DNA of 34,880 nt from a virus. The notes below the pieces were generated by a model. It did no database searches. It had not been told where the DNA came from and saw only the letters and a list, made by a program, of their open reading frames with translations. The stretch spans positions 1 to 34,880 of the IMG/VR virus record IMGVR_UViG_3300025093_000066. One strand, written 5' to 3'. Position numbers and translations under genes: made by a program. Below, one piece after another: positions 25,167 to 32,874 of this stretch. The stretch's first letter is position 1; every line of letters begins with the position of its first letter.

Positions 25167-25511
25167 CTACTTCGTCTCCGTGGTGTACTTCTTCCCGTTC
25201 CACGTAAAGGTTTTGTAGCCTTTCTTCCTAGCGTTAGCGAAAGCACTTCTAAAGTCTTTTGCAGCCGCAGACTTCTTTTTGTAAGTCTTGTAGGTACCGG
25301 CTTTCGTTTTAACGCCGCCAGTCACATCGTTCTTCAGGCTAGTGGCGATGGCTCGCGGGTTTTTGCGCGTAGTACCGGGCGCGGCATCGTAATTGCGATT
25401 GGTTTTTGTGTTGACGCTTCCGCGCTTACGGTTTGTCCTTGGGTTCGCGGCTTTGCTGGCTACGGGCTTCTTCTTTTTGCCTGCTAGACGCCTTCTCAAT
25501 CGGGATAACAT
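25167..25511 (-). CDS. Small, very basic virion-associated protein
   Basis: A 114-aa protein with many Lys and Arg, especially at the N-terminus (MLSRLRRRLAGKKKKPVASK). The C-terminus holds a compact motif, DFRSAFANARKKGYKTFTWN followed by GKKYTTE. The motif 'F-x-x-A-F-x-x-A-R-K-x-G-x-x-T-F-x-W-x-G-x-x-Y-x-T' recurs in small basic phage proteins near capsid genes. It could bind packaged DNA or the capsid interior; the function is not established. No good ribosome site is visible near the ATG, and it lies directly beyond the strong terminator after the capsid gene, so it may depend on read-through or on an unseen promoter. Confidence 0.7.
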   Translation of the reverse strand: MLSRLRRRLAGKKKKPVASKAANPRTNRKRGSVNTKTNRNYDAAPGTTRKNPRAIATSLKNDVTGGVKTKAGTYKTYKKKSAAAKDFRSAFANARKKGYKTFTWNGKKYTTETK

Positions 25512-25540
25512 GTGCTTACTTACTCTCTCTAGTTATGAAA

Positions 25541-25570
25541 GCGAAAGCCCCCTCCGAAGAGGGGGCCAAA
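25541..25570 (-). terminator. Rho-independent terminator after the major capsid gene
   Basis: In minus-strand RNA, eight perfect GC-rich pairs (GCCCCCUC / GAGGGGGC, 25547-25566) close a UUCG tetraloop, followed by UUUCGCUUUC. It starts nine bases past the capsid stop codon. UUCG loops on C-rich stems are classic stable hairpins. The U-run is interrupted, so it may be partial, allowing read-through to the adaptor genes at a lower level than capsid. Confidence 0.85.
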
Positions 25571-25574
25571 GCTC

Positions 25575-26720
25575 TTACTGGGCAGTGTCGAGAGCGATCA
25601 CGCCGAAGTCTTGGTTAGAGCCGCTTACATCGCTGTTGTAAACGGGCTTACGCAGACCAAAGATCTTTCCGATCGAGATGCCAGACTGGTTGCCGTAGTC
25701 GAAGGTGTCTTCGACAACATCAGGCAGACCGATGTCAGCCATAGCGAGCGCCTGAGCACCGCAGAACAGTGCACGACCGCCAGTTACGTCTGCATCAGCA
25801 CCCCACTTATAGCCAGCTGCGCCAGCGTTAGAAGAGGTACCAGTGGTTGCGCCAGAGGTGTTGAACACGTGTCGGAACTCGTGAACCATGACGCCATCAA
25901 CCATCAGGCTTGAGCTACCTGAGAAGAGGCTGTTGCTAGGACCACGGACGCCTGCGTTACGAACGTTCGCCAGGAAGTCGGAGTCGAGCTTCAGGCTAGC
26001 CATCTGCTGAGGAGTAACGAACATGTGGAACACTTCTTCGTTACCAGCAGCGCGGATTCCACGAATGTAGTTATCCTTCGCGTATGCCTTTATCGCAACA
26101 ATGTGTCGATAAGCCAGCGTATCCGTAGCAACCAGAGCAGTCGTGTCACCAGCTACGATGTCGTTGCCGTCTACTCGACGGTGACGGTCACCGGTAGGTG
26201 CTGATACGTCTGATGCGAACTCCAGATCAACCAACTCGTGGCCAGCAGTAGCTGAAGTGGTACGCAGACCACCGTTGTTCTTGCTGGTGTAAGCAACGCC
26301 TGACAGGGTCAGGAAGGCCAGCTGGTCGATGCGGTCAGCCATGGCATATGCCAGGGCGTCACGGCTCTGCTCACGGAAGTTCACGACCGTCTTCTGGTCA
26401 GCCAGTCGGCCAGCCATACGGTTTGCAAAACGCAGTTGATCCAGTTCGATCGTGATGTCGTAGGCACGCAGTGCTTCTTCGTTACCTTCCAGAGTGTTAT
26501 CACCGGTGATACCGTCGCCAGTCATGTCCGCGAGCAACGTGATGTTGGCCTTGGTACCTTTCTGGTTCTTGGTCAGTTCAGTGATACGCTGAACCATGGC
26601 GTTGGAGCCAGTGCCAGCGAACTGGTTGATGAAGGATTGGTTGCGAGCAACCCGCCAAAAGTCGCGGCTCCACGCCTGCAACTGGTCACCGGTCAGGGTG
26701 CCGAAATTAGTAAGTGCCAT
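25575..26720 (-). CDS. Major capsid protein, N4 gp56/DUF4043-like
   Basis: A 381-aa coat protein with an HK97-type fold expected. It matches the N4 gp56/DUF4043 pattern: QAWSRDFWRVARNQSFINQF near the N-terminus, MVQRITELTKNQKGTKANI (close to residue 45), MTGDGITGDNTLEGNEEAL (about 68-86), LRFANRMAGRLADQKTVVNF, then ADRIDQLAFLTLSG, MFVTPQQMASLKLD, and an end with GVIALDTAQ. I chose the ATG at 26720, thirteen codons inside the longest reading, because TTGGAGG lies just upstream at ideal spacing. It has its own unit: palindrome b, a hairpin-rich leader, and a strong terminator right after the stop. The acidic scaffold gene is upstream. Confidence 0.92.
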   Translation of the reverse strand: MALTNFGTLTGDQLQAWSRDFWRVARNQSFINQFAGTGSNAMVQRITELTKNQKGTKANITLLADMTGDGITGDNTLEGNEEALRAYDITIELDQLRFANRMAGRLADQKTVVNFREQSRDALAYAMADRIDQLAFLTLSGVAYTSKNNGGLRTTSATAGHELVDLEFASDVSAPTGDRHRRVDGNDIVAGDTTALVATDTLAYRHIVAIKAYAKDNYIRGIRAAGNEEVFHMFVTPQQMASLKLDSDFLANVRNAGVRGPSNSLFSGSSSLMVDGVMVHEFRHVFNTSGATTGTSSNAGAAGYKWGADADVTGGRALFCGAQALAMADIGLPDVVEDTFDYGNQSGISIGKIFGLRKPVYNSDVSGSNQDFGVIALDTAQ

Positions 26721-26945
26721 GATGGCCTCCAATAAATTGACAACAAGTTTCAGTGGCACACGCCACTGTCATTAGCCGACTTAATGGAGCGGCTAATCCG
26801 TATTCCCGTATCGTGGGACGACGAACTAGCGCTGATTTACGAGGTGCGACCTCGGCAGGTTTAACGCCTTTGCAGGCGGGGTTTTAACGTTTGTAACGTA
26901 AACGACACGGCCAACTATCGTGCTGACGGACGAACTTACATAGGA
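26721..26945 (-). promoter_or_regulatory. Hairpin-rich 5' leader of the major capsid gene
   Basis: This 225-base gap between palindrome b and the capsid ATG holds no ORF that I trust, but several dyads occur in minus-strand order. CGCCT-GCAA-AGGCG (26865-26878, GNRA loop); GAGGT-CGC-ACCTC (26841-26853); a weak TCCC/GGGA (26802-26816); ATTAGCCG with an 11-base loop and CGGCTAAT (26771-26797, 8 pairs); and CAGTGGC-GTGT-GCCACTG (26751-26768, 7 perfect pairs). The ribosome site GGAGG follows in an unpaired stretch. It could stabilise capsid mRNA, bind a regulator or be processed. Base pairing is visible; function is inferred. Confidence 0.55.
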
Positions 26946-26962
26946 TATTAGTCAAACTAATA
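26946..26962. promoter_or_regulatory. 17-bp palindrome, copy b
   Basis: The plus strand reads TATTAGT-CAA-ACTAATA, a perfect 7+3+7 dyad and the exact reverse complement of copy a. In gene direction it is TATTAGTTTGACTAATA, followed by TATCCT overlap (ACTAATATCCTATG), a fair -10. It lies 17 bases past the stop of the 39-aa gene and begins the intergenic leader of the capsid gene. Confidence 0.65.
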
Positions 26963-26979
26963 CTAAAATGCAATACTTA

Positions 26980-27099
26980 TCAATACCTAGACGCTTTTTT
27001 GCGTCCCGAAGCCTTCATTCTGGCTTTAGACCGAGCTAGGCACTTGCCAGCCTTCCTACACGCGGTTTTAGACTTACAACTGGCGCATGGTTTAAACAT
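26980..27099 (-). CDS. 39-aa basic, Cys-rich mini-protein
   Basis: A short gene that simple length cut-offs miss. It begins MFKPCASCKSKTACRKAGKC and continues basic (LARSKARMKASGRKKASRY). Four Cys in the pattern CxxCx5Cx5C (residues 5, 8, 14, 20) and ten or more Lys/Arg suggest a small zinc-binding, nucleic-acid-binding peptide. AAAGGAAG lies at good distance from the ATG, and the gene begins only two bases after the preceding DUF6321-like stop. I recall similar short 'KPC-x-x-C-K...A-C-K-x-A-G-K-C' peptides in marine phages next to capsid genes. Function unknown; coding status is strongly suggested by the ribosome site and tight packing. Confidence 0.72.
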   Translation of the reverse strand: MFKPCASCKSKTACRKAGKCLARSKARMKASGRKKASRY

Positions 27100-27101
27100 A
27101 G

Positions 27102-27413
27102 CTAACTTCCTTTCTTCCACTTAGTTGATGAAGACTTCGTTTTTGATGGACTCCATTTGACCTTGTCGGCCCAATAAGCCGCTGACATCTTGCCTTTGGC
27201 AATATTCCTAGCGTGCCGTGACTTAAAAGCCTCGCGCTGGCCCACTGTCTGATTAGTTTTCACTCCTTGCTGACCAAAACGTATGGTTTTGATCTTATCG
27301 CCCTCTTTAGCCACAACAATGTGTGACTTTTTAGGGTGATTAGGCGTCCTTTTCGGCTTGTTGTAGCCCGAGACTCCAGCTCGGGCTAGTCGTGGGTCTT
27401 TTTTACGTAGCAT
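27102..27413 (-). CDS. Small basic phage protein, DUF6321-like
   Basis: A 103-aa basic protein: DPRLARAGVSGYNKPKRTPN, then HPKKSHIVVAKEGDKIKTIR, FGQQGVKTNQTVG, FKSRHARNIAKGKMSAAYWA, DKVKW. This is a very characteristic family in marine phages (I know it as DUF6321), typically between portal and capsid genes or near other packaging genes; its function is not established. The strongly basic surface suggests DNA contact. GAGGT eight bases before the ATG supports the start. The C-terminal tail is Ser/Lys-rich and unstructured. Confidence 0.82.
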   Translation of the reverse strand: MLRKKDPRLARAGVSGYNKPKRTPNHPKKSHIVVAKEGDKIKTIRFGQQGVKTNQTVGQREAFKSRHARNIAKGKMSAAYWADKVKWSPSKTKSSSTKWKKGS

Positions 27414-27426
27414 TTTTACAACCTCG

Positions 27427-28476
27427 CTAGAGAATATCGCCGCGTAGGCGCTTTAAGGTCGCCTCAGGAAGGGCATCGAACTCTTCTTCCGACAAACTAT
27501 TCAGGTCAAACGCCGACTCGCCACGACTTGCGGAGCTTTCGCCCGGTAACTCAGGCGGTTGAGCGTCTGCAGCCTTCAGTTTTCGGTTAACTTCGGCCCG
27601 TTTTTTGGCCACCTCGTCCGTTTGCTGGGCTTTTGGCGCTGTGCTACCGGCCAAAGAGGTGGTTTCTTCGGCGGTATCGACCAAGCTGTATTCGTTAATC
27701 ACGTATTTCGCCGCTTTCGACAGTGCCAAGACGGGGTTTTCGCCCTTGACGATGAATGCATCGCGCAGATCGATGACTTCCTGGGTGTACCCTTCGTTGT
27801 ACTGGTCGCTTTTTGCGTCAAAAACGGGGAAATTCGCTTCCAACTCCGCTGCAGCCTGCTGCAAAGCGTTGGCTTGCTGCGACTGATTGACCGTTTGGGT
27901 CATCCGCTGTGTCATTTCGTACTCAATTTGAGCACGTTCCGCACGGCGGATCTCCGATCTAAGCTCTGCAGCCTTCTTAGCGTCGCCATCAAGCAGCAGA
28001 TTCTGGTATTCGACCTCTTTTTCAGCAAAGTCGTACTCTTCAGGCGCATCTTCAGCAGGCGCTTGCGACGCAAGCAGGTCGTCGATCTGCTTTTGCAGCG
28101 CCTTGTTCTTGGTCAACACCTCGTCGAAACGCGCCTTCGGGATCTTTTTGACCACTTTTTGGGCTTCTGGCTCTGCTTCCGCTTCTACTACCGGCGCTTC
28201 GTCTTCTGCGGCTAAGGGGAGTGGCTCTTCGTCGTCAACTTCTGGCTCAGGTTCCTCTTCAGCCTCTTCAACGTCTTCAGCTTCCTCCGCAACCGGCGCT
28301 TCCTGTTCTTCGACAGCTTTCGCCTCCAGTTCTTCAGCGGGTTCTGTCTCATCAGCTGGTTCCTCGCCTAGCCCAAAGTTGAGGTCGAAGCCTTCTTCTG
28401 CTGACTCCTGATCAATATCAGCACCGGGCATCGCTTCAAATTCAACGGTTTCTGCTTTGTCGGCGTTTTCGCTCAT
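27427..28476 (-). CDS. Capsid scaffolding protein
   Basis: A 349-aa, highly acidic, helical protein between portal and capsid genes, the standard place for a scaffold. Residues about 1-112 are almost all Glu, Ala, Asp, Pro and Val (EELEAKAVEEQEAPVAEEAE and similar). Residues 114-250 form coiled coil (VLTKNKALQKQIDDLLASQ; AELRSEIRRAERAQIEYEMT; QQANALQQAAAELEANFPVF). The C-terminus has a short acidic/hydrophobic motif (AFDLNSLSEEEFDALPEATL) that probably docks on coat protein. No protease motif is seen, so maturation by cleavage is not evident. AGGAAA precedes the ATG. Confidence 0.82.
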   Translation of the reverse strand: MSENADKAETVEFEAMPGADIDQESAEEGFDLNFGLGEEPADETEPAEELEAKAVEEQEAPVAEEAEDVEEAEEEPEPEVDDEEPLPLAAEDEAPVVEAEAEPEAQKVVKKIPKARFDEVLTKNKALQKQIDDLLASQAPAEDAPEEYDFAEKEVEYQNLLLDGDAKKAAELRSEIRRAERAQIEYEMTQRMTQTVNQSQQANALQQAAAELEANFPVFDAKSDQYNEGYTQEVIDLRDAFIVKGENPVLALSKAAKYVINEYSLVDTAEETTSLAGSTAPKAQQTDEVAKKRAEVNRKLKAADAQPPELPGESSASRGESAFDLNSLSEEEFDALPEATLKRLRGDIL

Positions 28477-28477
28477 G

Positions 28478-30601
28478 TCAATTTCCTATTGGTTTTGTGT
28501 TTTTAGCCGCCGCCTGCATCGCTGTAGCCGCAATGCGGGTGGCTGACTGATTTTCAGACTGCGTCATCCGCGTCTGGTTGGTGAGATCGGCAAGCTCCCG
28601 ACGCAGTTGCAGTTCCTGCATCTTCATTTCAAGCTTGGCCTGCAGTTCAGCCATACGCAGCTGCGGTTCGACATCAGCGGTGTCCTGTACCTTGGCGATG
28701 TTGACCGCCGCTTCGGACTGTAGCTTCTGTACCTCAGCTTCCAGCTTGGCCATCGCCAGCTGTTCTGCCTGCATCGCTACCTGCTGCTCAATCATTGCGG
28801 CCTGCTGCTGCTCAGGCGACATTTCGACGCCGGTTAGCATGCGGATGCGCTTAGCCAGTTCTTCTTTACGCGCCAAATGCGAGTATTCAATGATGGCGTC
28901 ATCTGGGATGGCCACGCCGACCTGACGTAGGTTGAGCGCTTCAGCGAACTGAATCTCGTCAAATGTGTCTCGCGCCGGGGCAGACGCGACAATGACGTCG
29001 TACTCACCCAGCGTTAGATCGTTGACGATCCGGCCTTCGGGCGTCATTTCGTTGATGACCATCGGCTCGCGAGGCTTCAGCGGATCTTCTTCGTTGGTAA
29101 TCTGAATGACGCGTTGCTCGGTGTAGAAGGTCTGGATCAGATTCAGAACCTTTTCCGCTAAGTACTGCCGCGCTTTGCTCAAGTTCTCCAATGGAACCTG
29201 AATCATGATCGCGCCACGATTCTGCTTAGCTTGGATAGCGACGCCCGATACTTCAGCGCTGTCAGAACCGAGCATTGAGTCGTTGATCCCACTGATGGTC
29301 TTGATGTTCAGCGCCGCTTTTTGAGCGATGCGGTCGAGACCAGTAGGAATCTGGTTCGGCTGAATCTTCGATGGCGGGTTTGACCCTCGGTTATACTCAA
29401 GCACGAGGCCCGTCTCCGCGCCGTGCTCCTCCAAGTCGTCAGCCGTCATGCCAGTCAGCGATCCACTTTCAACCAACCAGCCGCTGTTGGCGGTGGTGTT
29501 GACGATGTGAAGCTCCTGGCTCGCGATCTTGTTCAGCTGCTCCTGGGGGGAAAGCAGGTTACGCACCATGCCGAACGGGCGACCACGCCGGAAGTACGCG
29601 AAATACGGCACAACGGTGAAGTCGTTGTATGGCGACCAGTCATCGTGGAGGACGACCTTGTCGCAGGTAACCGTCCAGCGAACCTTCCGCTTAACCTTAC
29701 TGATTAGCGACAGGCTGTACTGCTTCGCGAACTTCTTGGCCTTGGCCTCGGACCACGCATCGGGAGCCTCGCGAGAGTCCCCTGTGTCGGGGTCAACGAA
29801 GCACAGTACGCGAGACATCCGCTTGTGCTGACGCTCGACAACGCGCAGCGCTTTGACGTTGCGGTACTCACCCTCACCGGGCAGGCCCATGCCAAGGTAG
29901 TCGTCCTCTGCGTCGAGGTCACCGTACCGGTTCTCTTCGTACTCGACGGAGTCGCGTCCGAATGAGTTACCGTTCTCCGCAATGAACCGTAGGTCTTCGG
30001 CCTTCTTCTTGCCGTACAGCTCTTCGATCTCGTCGAGTGTCATCCACTTCGTTTCGAAAATCTCGTTCCAAGACTTCGGATCGTACTCCTTGGCATCTGG
30101 GTCGATGAGGACGTCCAACGGATCTTTGGCCGTGATGCGGATCTCACCTTCAACGTGGTCCGAGAAGTCCATGCGGACATCGAAGTACCCACGGCCATCC
30201 ATAATCAGACCATCACTGAAGACCTGCTGCTCGACCCAGTCCAGCTTGTTGTTCTCAGAGATCTGCATGAACAACTTCGTCAGAGTAGCGGCCACTTCTT
30301 CGTTGCCGCCCCGTCGAGGCTTAAAGCGGATATCTGCACGGCGCGTGGACTGTTCTCCGAGGACCGTGTTCACGGTCGGGAGGATCGTGTTGATGGTCAA
30401 CGCAGGACGGCCCTCTGCTTCTAGGGCATCAGCGTCGAACTCGTCCCACTGGTCGCCGCGATAGAACGCATCGCACTTTTTAGCCATTTCAATGTATTCA
30501 AGGTGACCGTTGTCCCTTGCGCGGATATACCTATCCCATTGGTTGTGCGCGATGACTTGCTCTTCGTCTGGAGATAGCTTCGTTGTCTTCTTCGCCTTCA
30601 T
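28478..30601 (-). CDS. Portal protein, P22-type
   Basis: A 707-aa dodecameric vertex protein through which DNA enters and leaves. The P22-type portal signatures are clear: KKCDAFYRGDQWDEF (about 41-55), RPALTINTILPTVNTVLGEQ (about 65-84), ADIRFKPRRGG, VFSDGLIMDGRGYFDVRMD (about 126-145), KDPLDVLIDPDAKEYDP, and LNKIASQELHIVNTTANSGW in the wing/crown region. The last ~150 residues are Gln/Glu/Ala-rich coiled coil (MSPEQQQAAMIEQQVAMQAE onward), the barrel-like end seen in this group. Length is close to the P22 portal (725 aa). The stop is next to the scaffold ribosome site. The upstream gap (30602-30716) has a possible terminator. Confidence 0.92.
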   Translation of the reverse strand: MKAKKTTKLSPDEEQVIAHNQWDRYIRARDNGHLEYIEMAKKCDAFYRGDQWDEFDADALEAEGRPALTINTILPTVNTVLGEQSTRRADIRFKPRRGGNEEVAATLTKLFMQISENNKLDWVEQQVFSDGLIMDGRGYFDVRMDFSDHVEGEIRITAKDPLDVLIDPDAKEYDPKSWNEIFETKWMTLDEIEELYGKKKAEDLRFIAENGNSFGRDSVEYEENRYGDLDAEDDYLGMGLPGEGEYRNVKALRVVERQHKRMSRVLCFVDPDTGDSREAPDAWSEAKAKKFAKQYSLSLISKVKRKVRWTVTCDKVVLHDDWSPYNDFTVVPYFAYFRRGRPFGMVRNLLSPQEQLNKIASQELHIVNTTANSGWLVESGSLTGMTADDLEEHGAETGLVLEYNRGSNPPSKIQPNQIPTGLDRIAQKAALNIKTISGINDSMLGSDSAEVSGVAIQAKQNRGAIMIQVPLENLSKARQYLAEKVLNLIQTFYTEQRVIQITNEEDPLKPREPMVINEMTPEGRIVNDLTLGEYDVIVASAPARDTFDEIQFAEALNLRQVGVAIPDDAIIEYSHLARKEELAKRIRMLTGVEMSPEQQQAAMIEQQVAMQAEQLAMAKLEAEVQKLQSEAAVNIAKVQDTADVEPQLRMAELQAKLEMKMQELQLRRELADLTNQTRMTQSENQSATRIAATAMQAAAKNTKPIGN

Positions 30602-30680
30602 AGTCTGTTACTCGTTTGTATTGGCATTTACACTTTTGTAGTTGCCCAAACTGCTCCAAGCGGGGCTATCTCGTCTTAGA

Positions 30681-30700
30681 AAAAACTTTGGTACCAAGCT
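30681..30700 (-). terminator. Weak terminator-like dyad before the portal gene
   Basis: In the 115-base gap after the Fn3-like gene, minus-strand RNA has GCUUG-GUAC-CAAAGUUUUUUC: a short dyad around the TTGGTACCAA palindrome (30688-30697) followed by six U. The stem is short and contains a bulge, so it is a weak or accidental terminator. Nothing else was recognised in the gap. Confidence 0.3.
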
Positions 30701-30716
30701 GGTTTCTTACATTCCC

Positions 30717-31145
30717 CTACTGGATCTGGCACGTTTGGCCTGGGTCGCACGCCAGCACCCGTGCCGTCCCCGTCACCGGACCCGGTGTCTGAGGTGCCAG
30801 CGCGTCGACGGAGTTGAAAAAAAAAGCAACCTGATTTGAGAACCCCGATTCATTTTGATCGAAGTCGAGGGCGGTCATGACCACGTATATCTCCGCTTGG
30901 TCCGACAGGCCCGCCAAGTTGAGCGTGTGATTGGTGGCCAGCGGGTCTTCAACCGGCTCGCTCTGCGTATAAATGCCGGTGGGGCTGAACTTCCAGTAAA
31001 CCCGATACCCGGCCAGATCGGTCAGCGGCGTACCGTCGACGTTCTCGGTCGGTGCAAGCCACTCCAAATCAATCGCAATGTCTGCGGCGTTTGCAGCCGC
31101 CCCGTGTAGCAAAAACGCTACAGCGACTAAGAATCTAGCAACCAC
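30717..31145 (-). CDS. Exported fibronectin-III-like protein
   Basis: A 142-aa protein with a signal peptide (VARFLVAVAFLLHGAAANAA) and one fibronectin-type domain: IDLEWLAPTENVDGTPLTDL, AGYRVYWK, then LNLAGLSDQAEIYVVMTALD, FDQNESGFSNQV. 'G-Y-R-V-Y-W...V-T-A-x-D-x-x-x-x-E-S-x-x-S-N' is the usual Fn3 end. The tail (TARVLACDPGQTCQIQ) has two Cys. I prefer GTG at 31145, seven bases after GGAGGT; that ribosome site is itself the Gly-Gly codons of the mini-lipoprotein gene in the other frame. Two Cys and export suggest a periplasmic or surface role, perhaps blocking reinfection; unproven. Confidence 0.72.
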   Translation of the reverse strand: MVARFLVAVAFLLHGAAANAADIAIDLEWLAPTENVDGTPLTDLAGYRVYWKFSPTGIYTQSEPVEDPLATNHTLNLAGLSDQAEIYVVMTALDFDQNESGFSNQVAFFFNSVDALAPQTPGPVTGTARVLACDPGQTCQIQ

Positions 31146-31206
31146 CGCCGCCACCTCCGCAACCTACTAAAACAAGAATCAAAAACGTAATAACCAGCAG
31201 CCTCAT
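31135..31206 (-). CDS. 23-aa minimal lipoprotein
   Basis: A 23-codon gene: MRLLVITFLILVLVGC followed by six Gly and a final Cys. The first 15 residues are a signal helix and LVGC is a lipobox (Leu-Val-Gly-Cys), so the mature product would be a lipidated Cys-Gly6-Cys heptad-plus-one peptide. AGGAGA lies eight bases before the ATG, immediately after the terminase stop, so it is well placed for translation. Its last codons overlap the next gene in a +1 frame and provide that gene's ribosome site. Such poly-Gly after the lipobox usually leads into a full lipoprotein, so a frameshift product with the Fn3-like gene must be considered. Confidence 0.6.
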   Translation of the reverse strand: MRLLVITFLILVLVGCGGGGGGC

Positions 31207-31218
31207 GGGGCGTCTCCT

Positions 31219-32874
31219 TTAGGCACTCATCGCGGACTTAGCGCGTGTTGTATTAAACATATTGGGGAGGCGGTCCCTCCAAGACGGTTCGTGAACCACC
31301 TTCTCTTGGAACGTCGTGAACTCACTCATCATTAAGCCAAGCCACGCCAATGCGTCGACCTGATCGTCATGGACCCCGTTGGGGAAGCGAAGCAGCTCAG
31401 CGACCAGCGGGCCGGTGAACACTTCATCTCTCGGCAGAAACACCATCCCTTGCTGCATACGACCTTGAATGGCCCGAGCACGGGCCTCCTTGTCGCGTCT
31501 GCCTGTCTTCAAGTCTTTGAAGTAAGCCTCGTGTAAGCCACGTTCGCGAACGCGCTTCTCTAGAAACGGACCGAGGGCCATTTCTATGTGTCCTTTTTCG
31601 ATGCCTATGATCGACGGTCGCCAGACCTCGTACAGGTCTAGGATCTGCTCAACCAGTTCGAAACCGTCAAAACGTCCACGGACCACATCTACGATGAACA
31701 GCTGGTCGTACTCATCGATGCCAGCGACCATGCCTACCGTGTAGTCGTTCCTGTCCCGTTTTCCGATGGCCAAGTCCCACGCGCAGTAGAAGCGCATACG
31801 GTCTGTGTCAACCTCGTCGCGGTCGTAGTAACGAATCATTTCGCGACTGAAGTAGTCGCCATCATCTGCTACGGGGTTTTGCTGATATAGCGCTGACCAA
31901 TCGCGAGGGCCAACGGCTTTTTGGATACGTGTGAGCGACTCGACGTCATAGCGCTCTGGGTGGAGTGCCTCGCCAGCGTCCCTGAACGACTCATCTTCCT
32001 CCGCGATCGCTGGGTAACGGACCACTTCCCACGCATCACCGCCCTCGGTCGACGCTTTGAGGAGACGGCCAGCGAGGTCGTCGTCGTGCCAGCGCGTCAA
32101 AATGACGAGCACACCGCCGCCTGGAGCTAGGCGAGTATAAGCAGTACTAGTATACCAATCCCAGTTGCTGTCTCTATTGTTCTGGCTCTCAGCATCTTCG
32201 CGGTTTTTGACAGGGTCGTCGATAACCAAGACATGAGCGCCCTTCCCAGTAATGCCGCCCCCAACGCCAGCAGCAACGAAACCGCCACCATGAGTAGTAA
32301 GCCAAGCTTCAGCAGATTGCGAATCTGGGTCCAGACGGGTTTTAAACGCTGTTTTGTAGGACGTTTCGCGGAGGAGTTGGCGGACTTTACGGCTGAAGCC
32401 CATAGCGAGCGACCCCGAGTAAGAGCAACTGATGAACTCATGGTCAGGGTTTCTACCGAGATGCCAGGCAGGGAACGCAATCGACGCCAGGGTCGACTTT
32501 CCGTGACGGGGCGGCATAAAGAGCATAAGTCTTGGAGACTTTTTCTCCACCACATCTTTACTGAATTGCTCAAGTCGCCGACAAATGTCTTTGTGGACCC
32601 AACCAGCCGAGTAGTCTGGATTGAATCGTTCAACGAAAGGAAGAAGTCTTTTACGCGTGAGGAAGCGGAGTGCCAACTCTGCTCTAGCTTTGTCTTCAAC
32701 GGTTTGCTCCTCTGGAGGTAGCGCCTCGCTAGAAGCATCAGCAGGATTGGGCAAGGCTTCAGCGTCATCGGCGGCGCAGTAAACACACAGACCGCTCGTT
32801 TCGCTGGCGTAAAGAGTCTCAGGGTGCTTGTTCCCGCACCTGTCACACTCCCGCAATGCGATATCGTCGATCAA
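31219..32874 (-). CDS. terL: Terminase large subunit with N-terminal zinc ribbon
   Basis: A 551-aa packaging motor. The ATPase has Walker A PPRHGKST (121-128), Walker B VLVIDD (215-220), and coupling motif LTRWHDDD (259-266). The nuclease has CAWDLAIG (Asp367) and the later IIGIEKG and HDDQVDALAW acidic clusters. The N-terminus has Cys10, Cys13, Cys30 and Cys33 (CDRC...CVYC), a zinc ribbon that most large terminases lack. The start is TTG at 32874, which overlaps the small-subunit stop (TTGA); no ATG lies between it and the zinc ribbon, and the GGAG is 11 bases away, so coupling by overlap is likely. Family is certain. Confidence 0.95.
   Translation of the reverse strand: MIDDIALRECDRCGNKHPETLYASETSGLCVYCAADDAEALPNPADASSEALPPEEQTVEDKARAELALRFLTRKRLLPFVERFNPDYSAGWVHKDICRRLEQFSKDVVEKKSPRLMLFMPPRHGKSTLASIAFPAWHLGRNPDHEFISCSYSGSLAMGFSRKVRQLLRETSYKTAFKTRLDPDSQSAEAWLTTHGGGFVAAGVGGGITGKGAHVLVIDDPVKNREDAESQNNRDSNWDWYTSTAYTRLAPGGGVLVILTRWHDDDLAGRLLKASTEGGDAWEVVRYPAIAEEDESFRDAGEALHPERYDVESLTRIQKAVGPRDWSALYQQNPVADDGDYFSREMIRYYDRDEVDTDRMRFYCAWDLAIGKRDRNDYTVGMVAGIDEYDQLFIVDVVRGRFDGFELVEQILDLYEVWRPSIIGIEKGHIEMALGPFLEKRVRERGLHEAYFKDLKTGRRDKEARARAIQGRMQQGMVFLPRDEVFTGPLVAELLRFPNGVHDDQVDALAWLGLMMSEFTTFQEKVVHEPSWRDRLPNMFNTTRAKSAMSA

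Noticed and set aside
25575-26759. Capsid start at 26759
   Set aside because: The ATG at 26720 has a perfectly spaced GGAGG; the extra 13 residues lie across a 7-bp perfect hairpin.
27559-28411. Long plus-strand ORFs opposite the scaffold gene
   Set aside because: Open frames caused by the Glu/Ala-rich codon pattern on the other strand; Ser/Phe-rich low-complexity products without a start signal.
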